Shown: positions 1 through 5,579 of the stretch, piece by piece
Layout: each line of letters opens with the position of its first letter
Numbering within the stretch: position 1 is the first letter of the stretch
Source of the DNA: CAYUYH01 sp964449175
GTDB lineage: Bacteria > Planctomycetota > Phycisphaerae > SM23-33
Assembly: GCA_964449175.1 (NCBI GenBank)
Contig: CAYUYH010000079.1
Span: 1 to 10,717, forward strand
DNA length: 10,717 nucleotides
Direction of reading: 5' to 3'
Translations under genes and position numbers: made by a program
The notes under the pieces: model-generated
Told to the model about the DNA's origin: nothing
Databases searched by the model: none
The model's input: the letters and a program-made list of their open reading frames with translations, nothing else

Positions 1-57
1 TCACGCCTGAGTGATCCCACCAGTCGCGGCCAGTCGGGCTTCGTGCCAATCGTCTGG

Positions 58-82
58 GGTGGGGGGCTCCTGCCCCGCCACC
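58..82 (+). repeat. Hairpin repeat, partial copy C
   Basis: This 25-nt GC-rich inverted repeat matches the second hairpin of the 54-bp repeat at 5443-5496. Both contain GGCTCCTGCC. GGTGG pairs with CCACC, then four G's pair with four C's past one bulged G, leaving a CTCCTG loop. It lies downstream of the yfcE stop codon. No T-run follows on either strand, so a classical intrinsic terminator is not supported. The first hairpin and the CTAG flank of the full repeat are not visible here. Confidence 0.5.
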
Positions 83-106
83 GAATCAGGCTTCGCGGGC
101 TGCATC

Positions 107-136
107 GCGGCCGGGCGGGAGCCCCGCGGCGCCACC
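107..136 (-). repeat. Hairpin repeat, degenerate copy D
   Basis: Read on the minus strand this has GGTGGCG, a 4-nt insertion, then GGGGCTCCCGCCC, resembling the second hairpin of the repeat at 5526-5579. GCGG can pair with CCGC and GGC with GCC around a TCCC loop (107-127). With the plus-oriented copy at 58-82 it forms an inverted pair just downstream of a minus-strand stop codon, the same layout as the pair beyond yfhO. It is degenerate and could be chance in GC-rich DNA. Confidence 0.35.
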
Positions 137-157
137 GAGACGCGGCACGAGGCCGAA

Positions 158-661
158 TCAAGTCTTCGCCTCTATCGTGAGTAGTTGTAGCTCGTCGGTG
201 GCCGTGTCGAGGACCGCTGCGGTGTAGGTGCGGCAGTTGTACAGTGCGCCGGGGTTGATGACGCGGCAGGCGCCCTCGCGCGTATCGCTGGGCGTGTGGG
301 AGTGCCCGCAGCAGACGTAGGCGTACTCGCCGGACTCGACCAGCTTGCGCACCAGGGCCCAATCATGGCCGTGCGTGACGGCGAGTTGCCGCTCGTCGCC
401 CAGCGGCACGGTGATGGCCTTGGCGTCGAACCGCACGCCGCGGAGCCCGGCGGCCTCGCCCAGCCCGGCTAGCCGGCGGTCCATGTTGCCGGCCACCGCG
501 TAGCAGGGCAGGCCGCCGGCCGTCAGGCAGCTCAGGCACTCCAGCGAGCCGATGTCGCCGCAGTGGACGATCGCCTCAGCCCCGGCAGACCGCAGGGCCT
601 CGACGGCTGCCTTGAGGCGCTCGGCCCGGCCGTGGGAGTCCGAGACGATGCCGATTCTCAA
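158..661 (-). CDS. YfcE/MJ0936-type metallophosphoesterase
   Basis: A 167-aa calcineurin-like phosphoesterase, probably a cytosolic metal-dependent phosphodiesterase. All motifs of the fold are present in order: DSH (D8, H10), HCGDIGS (D36), GNMD (N59), THGHD (H97, H99) and GHSH (H120, H122), then NPGAL, where the family often has NPGS. Length is normal for the small single-domain YfcE-like group. The start is TTG. It is chosen because a full AAAGGAGG lies 6 nt upstream and because residue 1 falls directly before the canonical RIGIVSD strand. It follows the glycosyltransferase gene by 30 bp and is probably the last gene of that transcription unit. The natural substrate cannot be read from the sequence. 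The family assignment is secure; a role linked to the glycosyltransferases would be speculation. Confidence 0.93.
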   Translation of the reverse strand: MRIGIVSDSHGRAERLKAAVEALRSAGAEAIVHCGDIGSLECLSCLTAGGLPCYAVAGNMDRRLAGLGEAAGLRGVRFDAKAITVPLGDERQLAVTHGHDWALVRKLVESGEYAYVCCGHSHTPSDTREGACRVINPGALYNCRTYTAAVLDTATDELQLLTIEAKT

Positions 662-667
662 CGTCCG

Positions 668-675
668 CCTCCTTT
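668..675 (-). promoter_or_regulatory. Ribosome binding site deciding a TTG start
   Basis: Minus-strand AAAGGAGG, a near-perfect match to the 16S rRNA anti-Shine-Dalgarno, lies 6 nt before TTG at 661. It lies in the 30-bp gap after the upstream glycosyltransferase stop. It fixes the non-ATG start of the phosphoesterase gene. Confidence 0.85.
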
Positions 676-691
676 GCCGCCGGTGGGCGTG

Positions 692-1882
692 CTAGTTGCC
701 TTCGCCGCTCTTGCCGCCGTGCAGCCGGCGGAAGACCCACTTGTGCGACAACGTGAAGTTGATGACCAGCCCGACGAGGATGCCGACGACCGCCGCGGCC
801 AGCAGGTGGTCGCGGAAGAAGCCGATCACCCTGGGCAGGATACGGCTGATGAACAGGCTCACCAGCGCGCCCAGACTGCACGCCATCACGAACCGCCAAT
901 ACTGCGGCAGGATCTTCGTGCCGCGCGTGTGGCTGTAGGTCAGGCGGCGGTTGAAGAAGAAGTTCCACGTCATCGCCACGAGGATGGCCAGCACGCGAGC
1001 GGCGTCTTCGAGCGGGTTGCCGACCTTGTCTGGGGCTGAAACCGCGCCGGCGATCGGGTGGGCGACGAAGTCAAGCAGCGCCGCGTAGGTGACCAGGTCC
1101 ACGATCGTGCCCGTGCCGCCGACGATGCAGAACTGGAACAGCTTGGAGAACCAGCCAAACTTGAAGTCCGCCAGCCGCTTGAGGTGCTTGATGTAGTTGA
1201 TCTGCTGGCGCAGTGACAGCTTGCTGGCGCCGAACTGGCGGTTGGCGAAGTGTATCGGCACCTCACGGATGTTCCGGCAGCGGCACTTGACGATCAGCTC
1301 CAGCGCGATCTTGTAGCCGATGGGGTTGAGCATCCCGGCCCGGGCGAACACCTCCCGCGGCAGGGCGAAGAACCCGGCCATCGGGTCGCGAGCATTGGTG
1401 AACGGGCGGGCCAGCAGCGTGGCCACCTTGCTGTTAAGCCAGCGGAACGCCCCCCAGCTCTCGTCGGTGCCGGCGCCGGGGACGTATCGGCTGCCGATGA
1501 CGAAATCCGCGCCCTCGCGCTCCATGCACTCCAGCAGCGAGCAGACGGCCTCGGGGGGGTGGCTGAGGTCGGCGTCCATGCAGACGAGCCTCTCGCCGCG
1601 CGCCTGGTTGAAGCCCTCGATGACGGCGGAGCTGAGCCCGCGCTGTCCGACGCGCGTGATGAGCCGGACGGGCAGGCCCTTGGAGGCGAACTCGGCGATC
1701 ACCTGGTCGCTGCCGTCCTGGCTGTCGTCGTCCACGACGACGAGCTCCCACTCCGCCTCGCACGCGGACATCGCCTCGTTGACCCGCTCGATCAGCGGCG
1801 GGAGGTTCTCGGCCTCCTTGTAGGTCGGCACGATGATCGACACTGTCTTGCCGGCGGGTGCGGGCGTGGGGGCTGTTTCCAT
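692..1882 (-). CDS. GT2 polyprenyl-phosphate glycosyltransferase fused to GtrA domain
   Basis: A 396-aa fusion. Residues 14-235 form a GT-A domain like dolichyl-phosphate mannose/glucose synthases: SIIVPTYKEAENLP (15-28), VVDDDSQDGSD (49-59), the DXD-type MDADLSHPPE (102-111), GSRYVPG (130-136), DPMAGFFALPREV (166-178), GYKIALEL (189-196) and FGASKLS (217-223). Residues 245-386 form a GtrA domain with about four membrane helices and the typical NFFFNRRLTY (307-316) and NFTLSHKWVF (375-384). The GT2 part probably moves a hexose from a nucleotide sugar to polyprenyl phosphate on the cytosolic face, and the GtrA part probably helps flip the product. The sugar is unknown. ATG at 1882 has only a weak AGGA 10 nt upstream. 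It starts 24 bp after the TPR-protein stop, so the two are likely cotranscribed. Confidence 0.92.
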   Translation of the reverse strand: METAPTPAPAGKTVSIIVPTYKEAENLPPLIERVNEAMSACEAEWELVVVDDDSQDGSDQVIAEFASKGLPVRLITRVGQRGLSSAVIEGFNQARGERLVCMDADLSHPPEAVCSLLECMEREGADFVIGSRYVPGAGTDESWGAFRWLNSKVATLLARPFTNARDPMAGFFALPREVFARAGMLNPIGYKIALELIVKCRCRNIREVPIHFANRQFGASKLSLRQQINYIKHLKRLADFKFGWFSKLFQFCIVGGTGTIVDLVTYAALLDFVAHPIAGAVSAPDKVGNPLEDAARVLAILVAMTWNFFFNRRLTYSHTRGTKILPQYWRFVMACSLGALVSLFISRILPRVIGFFRDHLLAAAVVGILVGLVINFTLSHKWVFRRLHGGKSGEGN

Positions 1883-1906
1883 GTGCGATGCGTCCTGTCC
1901 GGGCCG

Positions 1907-4561
1907 TCAAGGCGCCTTGTAGCCGTCGCTGTAGGGCTTGCCTGATTCGTAATGTCGAATAATATCGTTGATCTGCTTGAGTTCCTTCTCGTCGGCGGCG
2001 GGTGAGACGAGCTCGAGCAGTCGCCGCTCGGTCCGCGCCGCGTCGTCGAACCGTCCCGCCTCGCTGTATACCATCGCCAGCGTCTCCAAGATCGCCGGCT
2101 TGGCGTACTTGCTCAGCTCGCAGGCCCGCTCCGCGAGCCGGACAGCCTCGGGGATGTTGCGCAGCCGGCCGCTCTGTGGGTGGGAGAGTATGCGGGCCAG
2201 GTCGCTCATCGGCTCGGCCCAGTTGGGATTGAGCTGGAGCGTCCTGCGGTATTCGGCGATGGCGGCGGGGATGTTGCCGACCGTGAAAAACGCCATCGCC
2301 AGGTTGGAGTGGCCCTCGGCGAAGTCCGGCTTATTGGCGACCACGAGCTTCAGGTGCGGAATGCCCTCCGACGCCCGGCCTGTCTCCAGCAAGAGCACTC
2401 CGAGCTGATAGCGGGCCTCGATGGACTCCGGCTGAAGCAGGACAACCTTTCTGGTCCATTCGATCGCGTCCTTGCGGTTGCCGCGCTGCCTGGCGATCAG
2501 GGCCAGCTCCAGCATCGCCGGCGTGGCGTCGGGCTGGAGGCTGAGGGCCTTGAGCTGGTCCTTCTCGGCCTCGTCGAGTCGCCCCAGCAGCCGATAGGTC
2601 ATGCCTCGGTTATAGTGGGCCTTGACGTGCCTGGGCGAGACCTCGATGGCCTTGTTGATCTGCTCCAGCGCCTCTTGCAGTCGGCCGGCCCTGCGGAGTA
2701 TCTCCGCGTGCTGGAGATACACGTCCGGGTCGGCGGGCGTGTACATCTTCTCTGCCCGGACGATCCACTTGATCGCCTCCTCGACGTTGCCCTTCTGGGC
2801 ATAGGCCAGGGAAAGGTTGGTCGCGGCCTGGAGGTTCTTTCCGCCCGGGGACAACTCCAGCGCCTTGAGGAAGCAGGGGATGCCCTCATCGACCCGGCCG
2901 AGATTCATCAGCACCAGCCCCGCGTTGTTGCGGGCGGGGGGGTCGTCGGGCCTGAGCTCTGCCGCTCGGAGCAGATGGCTGAGAGCCTGCTCCAGCAACT
3001 CCTTGCGCTTCTTGTCGTCCCTGGCAGCCGTCGCCTGGTTGGCCAGCGTCGTTCCCATGTTGTAGTGGCCCATCCAGGCCTCGTCGTTCCTGGGCAGGTT
3101 GTAGCCCCACAGGGCGAGCTGGTCTTCGTAGATCAGCGTCTGGTTCCAGGTGAGCACGCTCAGTACGGCCACGACCACCGACGCCAGCGCGACCCCGACC
3201 CACTTGATCGTCTCGTCATAGCGGGTGAACAGCCAGGTCCCGCCGCCGGCCGCCAGCGCGATCAGGCCGATGATCGACAGGTACTGCCAATGGTCGGCTA
3301 CCAGCGAGTGAACGTAGAAGTACATGTCGAAGAAGCCCATCACCGGGACAAGCAGCACCACGAAGTAGCCCAGGCCAAGGATCAGATGCCTGGCCCACGC
3401 CCGCCGATGGAGGCACAGCAGCGCCACGGCCGAGGCGACCAGCAGGACGCCGGGCAGATACCACAGCGGATTGCCGGTGTTGATGCTCCACCGCGGGTAG
3501 ATCATCAGCAGGTTCACCGGCAGGAGGGCCTTGTAGATGTAGAACCACGGCACGGCGCCGGCCATCGCCAGGCTCCATGCGAAGGTCCCCTCGCCGGGCT
3601 CGTAGATCCTGTGGCCGCGGATGACGCTGAGTATCTGTGAATGGACGATCAGCATCGACGCACCGACGGCCAAGAGAAAGAAAGGCACGGCCCGCAGGAC
3701 GTCGGCCAGGACGTATCTCACCCGCTCCGCTCGCACCCGCCGCCAGACAATTCGCAACCCGGGGACGCGGAGCGGCAGTCCCAGGACGAAGCCCGCGACA
3801 CGATCGGTCCATCCCGCCGCGTAGGTCTGGCCGGAAGCCCGCTGCCACCACGCAGCCAGCAGAAGCACCGGCGGCAGCATGACGACAGAGACCTTGCTCA
3901 GCAGCGCCATCACGAACATCACCAGCGAAGTGGCGTACCACCACCATCGCCGCCTCCGGGAGTATTGGAAGTACAGCAGCAGCGCGAGCAGGAAGAAGAT
4001 GATCGACAGCACGTTCTTCCGCTCGGTCACCCAGGCCACCGAGCAGACGTTGACGGGATGGACGGCGAAGATCAGCCCGGCCAGGAACGCTCCGGGAACA
4101 CCCAGCCTGGCCAGCACCAGCCACACGAGCACCGCGCCGATCGCGTGCATGACGCAGTTGGCCACGTGGTAGGGCGGAGGGTTGTCGCCCCACGCTCGCC
4201 ACTCCAGCCAAAGCGTACTCCAGGTGATCGGGTAGTAGTCCGGCACGGAGTCGCCCATCAGCTTGTAGTCCGCCTCCCCCGTCCACGGAAACCACTTGTC
4301 GAACTCCAGCGAGGGGAAGCGCTCCTGTAACTGCCAGGCGACGTGCCAGGGATACCAGAAGATCCTCAGGCCGTCGGGGTGGTGCATCACGCGGTACTGG
4401 GTGATCATAAGGTTGTCGTCCCATATCCACTTGGCCTGCATGGCCGGGATATAGACGAACATCGCCGCGAAGAAGATCAGCGCGCCCTTGGCGGCGTGGG
4501 TACGCCAGGGCGTTCGCCTCGCCGCCGAGGCGGCTGCTATCTTGTCGGCTTCACTGGTCAC
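1907..4561 (-). CDS. TMTC-like polytopic membrane protein with C-terminal TPR repeats
   Basis: An 884-aa protein. Residues 1-20 look cytosolic. About 10-12 membrane helices follow up to residue ~475, then roughly nine or ten TPR units (~498-865) with NNAGLVLMNLGR- and AHYNRGMTYRLLGR-type helices. The N-terminal half resembles bacterial relatives of TMTC O-mannosyltransferases (GT-C fold): WIWDDN (46-51) in the first external loop, a probable acidic metal/donor site, and HPVNVCSVAWVTERKN (168-183). In relatives as I recall them, the residue at Cys173 is nearly always Glu. The frame extends upstream to a TTG at 4624, but GTG at 4561 has GAGGG 7 nt upstream and is preferred; the extra 21 residues are Arg-rich and look non-native. 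It lies 117 bp after ispD and 24 bp before GT2-GtrA, whose lipid-linked sugar could be its donor. Transferase activity is inferred, not shown. Confidence 0.88.
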   Translation of the reverse strand: MTSEADKIAAASAARRTPWRTHAAKGALIFFAAMFVYIPAMQAKWIWDDNLMITQYRVMHHPDGLRIFWYPWHVAWQLQERFPSLEFDKWFPWTGEADYKLMGDSVPDYYPITWSTLWLEWRAWGDNPPPYHVANCVMHAIGAVLVWLVLARLGVPGAFLAGLIFAVHPVNVCSVAWVTERKNVLSIIFFLLALLLYFQYSRRRRWWWYATSLVMFVMALLSKVSVVMLPPVLLLAAWWQRASGQTYAAGWTDRVAGFVLGLPLRVPGLRIVWRRVRAERVRYVLADVLRAVPFFLLAVGASMLIVHSQILSVIRGHRIYEPGEGTFAWSLAMAGAVPWFYIYKALLPVNLLMIYPRWSINTGNPLWYLPGVLLVASAVALLCLHRRAWARHLILGLGYFVVLLVPVMGFFDMYFYVHSLVADHWQYLSIIGLIALAAGGGTWLFTRYDETIKWVGVALASVVVAVLSVLTWNQTLIYEDQLALWGYNLPRNDEAWMGHYNMGTTLANQATAARDDKKRKELLEQALSHLLRAAELRPDDPPARNNAGLVLMNLGRVDEGIPCFLKALELSPGGKNLQAATNLSLAYAQKGNVEEAIKWIVRAEKMYTPADPDVYLQHAEILRRAGRLQEALEQINKAIEVSPRHVKAHYNRGMTYRLLGRLDEAEKDQLKALSLQPDATPAMLELALIARQRGNRKDAIEWTRKVVLLQPESIEARYQLGVLLLETGRASEGIPHLKLVVANKPDFAEGHSNLAMAFFTVGNIPAAIAEYRRTLQLNPNWAEPMSDLARILSHPQSGRLRNIPEAVRLAERACELSKYAKPAILETLAMVYSEAGRFDDAARTERRLLELVSPAADEKELKQINDIIRHYESGKPYSDGYKAP

Positions 4562-4568
4562 CCATTGG

Positions 4569-4573
4569 CCCTC
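4569..4573 (-). promoter_or_regulatory. Ribosome binding site supporting GTG start
   Basis: Minus-strand GAGGG lies 7 nt before GTG at 4561. No comparable motif was seen before the in-frame TTG at 4624. This places the N-terminus of the TPR membrane protein. Confidence 0.6.
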
Positions 4574-4678
4574 GAAGTGGCGCGGGACAGGCCTTCTGCA
4601 TTCTCTACTACGGCATCGGCGCAATCGGGGCCGATTCGTAGCTCATCATCTCGGACCCGCGCGACGCCGCCCAGCCGA

Positions 4679-5359
4679 TCATCCGTCCAGCGTGTCGATC
4701 ATCGCCGCGGCCAGGGCAAGATCGGCAGCCGTGGTTATCTTGATGTTTCGCGGGTCGCCCGGCACGAGGGACACTTCGTGTCCCATCGCCTCCACCAAGG
4801 CTGCGTCGTCCGTCGCCTCGGCGCCGCCGGCATACGCCTGCCGCAGCAGGTTCCGGCGGAACACCTGCGGCGTCTGGGCCTCCCAGACCTGCTCCCGCGG
4901 CAAGGTGCGAGCGACAAGCCCGGAGTCTGTAAGCTCCTTGAGCGTGCCGTGGACCGGACAGGCCAGGATGGCTGCCCCGGTCCTGACCGCGGCTGCGAAT
5001 ACCGCGTCCACCCACCGGGCGCTGATACACGGGCGGACGGCGTCGTGCACGCAGACAAGCTCAGCCTCGTCGGCCACGCCGGCCAGCGCGTTGCGCACGG
5101 ACTGGCTGCGCGTCGGACCGCCTTCGGTCAGCGTCACGCCCATCTCAGCCAGCTTCTCGGCGAATTGGCTGGTCATCAGTTCCATGTCAGCCGGCGAGAC
5201 GACCAGTTGCACCTGGCAGACGTCGTCGCGGCCCGTGAACAGCTCCAGCGAGCGCATGAAGACGCACTTCCCGCCGATCTGCTGGAAGATCTTGCTTTCC
5301 TTGCCGCCGAACCTCTCACTGGCTCCGGCGGCGGGCAGTATGACGGACACCTTGCCCAT
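4679..5359 (-). CDS. ispD: 2-C-methyl-D-erythritol 4-phosphate cytidylyltransferase
   Basis: A 226-aa cytosolic enzyme of the MEP isoprenoid pathway. It joins CTP and MEP to give CDP-methylerythritol and pyrophosphate. Motifs appear in order: PAAGASERFGG (9-19, with Arg16), Lys24 in SKIFQQIGG where most relatives have PKQF/Y, TEGGPTRSQSVRNAL (78-92), VHDAVRP (104-110, with Asp106), AQTPQVFRRNLL (161-172), TDDAALVE (183-190) and VPGDPRNIKIT (199-209, with Lys208). The CTP- and MEP-binding residues are all accounted for and length is normal. ATG at 5359 has GGAGG 5 nt upstream. No ispF is beside it. The pathway supplies polyprenyl carriers, so its place before glycosyltransferase genes that probably use polyprenyl phosphate is sensible but may be chance. 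It is probably the first gene after the repeat pair, so a promoter is expected nearby, though none was clear. Confidence 0.95.
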   Translation of the reverse strand: MGKVSVILPAAGASERFGGKESKIFQQIGGKCVFMRSLELFTGRDDVCQVQLVVSPADMELMTSQFAEKLAEMGVTLTEGGPTRSQSVRNALAGVADEAELVCVHDAVRPCISARWVDAVFAAAVRTGAAILACPVHGTLKELTDSGLVARTLPREQVWEAQTPQVFRRNLLRQAYAGGAEATDDAALVEAMGHEVSLVPGDPRNIKITTAADLALAAAMIDTLDG

Positions 5360-5442
5360 CGCGGCCTCCGCTGGACGTCAGGTGGGGTATCCTACAGGCC
5401 TGATGGCGCGCTGGCAACCGAGCCGCCGTCGGCCGGGCGGCC

Positions 5443-5496
5443 CTAGAAGTGGTTTCGAGACCAGCTAGAGGGCGGCGCGGCTCCTGCCTCGCCGCC
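5443..5496 (+). repeat. 54-bp two-hairpin repeat, copy A
   Basis: This copy is about 75% identical over its length to the reverse complement of 5526-5579. Hairpin 1 is CTAG-aag-TGGT-ttcgag-ACCA-g-CTAG (5443-5468). Hairpin 2 pairs GGCGGCG (5471-5477) with CGCCGCC (5490-5496) around a GGCTCCTGCC core. Against copy B, a C-G pair in hairpin 1 is T-A here and a T-A pair in hairpin 2 is C-G here, so pairing is kept while sequence changes. It lies in the ispD-yfhO gap. There is no T-run. Confidence 0.7.
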
Positions 5497-5525
5497 CGCA
5501 ACGCCTCGAAAAGCGCATGTGTCGC

Positions 5526-5579
5526 GCGGTGGGGCGGGAGCCCCGCCACCCTTCAAGGCGGTCCTGAAACCGCCTCTAG
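5526..5579 (-). repeat. 54-bp two-hairpin repeat, copy B, overlapping the yfhO stop
   Basis: This is the partner of copy A, pointing toward it across a 29-bp spacer. On the minus strand it begins CTAGAGG, and the TAG (5578-5576) is the stop codon of the YfhO-family gene. Hairpin 1 is AGGCGGT-ttcagg-ACCGCCT (5556-5575, 7 bp). Hairpin 2 is GGTGG...CCACC with a GGCTCCCGCC core (5528-5550). It could act as a transcript 3' end or RNA stabiliser, but lacks the U-tract of an intrinsic terminator. Confidence 0.7.

Noticed and set aside
2180..3640. Long plus-strand open frame (486 codons) opposite the TPR protein.
   Set aside because: Antisense to a gene with clear TPR and membrane domains. The product is a Gln/Arg/Gly-rich mixture without domains, as expected from GC-rich third positions.
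4562..4624. TTG start at 4624 for the TPR protein.
   Set aside because: The added 21 residues are Arg/Cys-rich with no ribosome site, while GTG 4561 has GAGGG at 7 nt.
4623..4636. Palindrome AATCGGGGCCGATT between ispD and the TPR gene.
   Set aside because: Too short and without a T-run or known operator similarity. Such palindromes are common in GC-rich DNA.
5443..5579. CRISPR-like or terminator interpretation of the repeats.
   Set aside because: There are only two copies, inverted and imperfect, with no spacer series, so it is not CRISPR. The hairpins lack a following T-run on either strand, so a standard intrinsic terminator is not supported.
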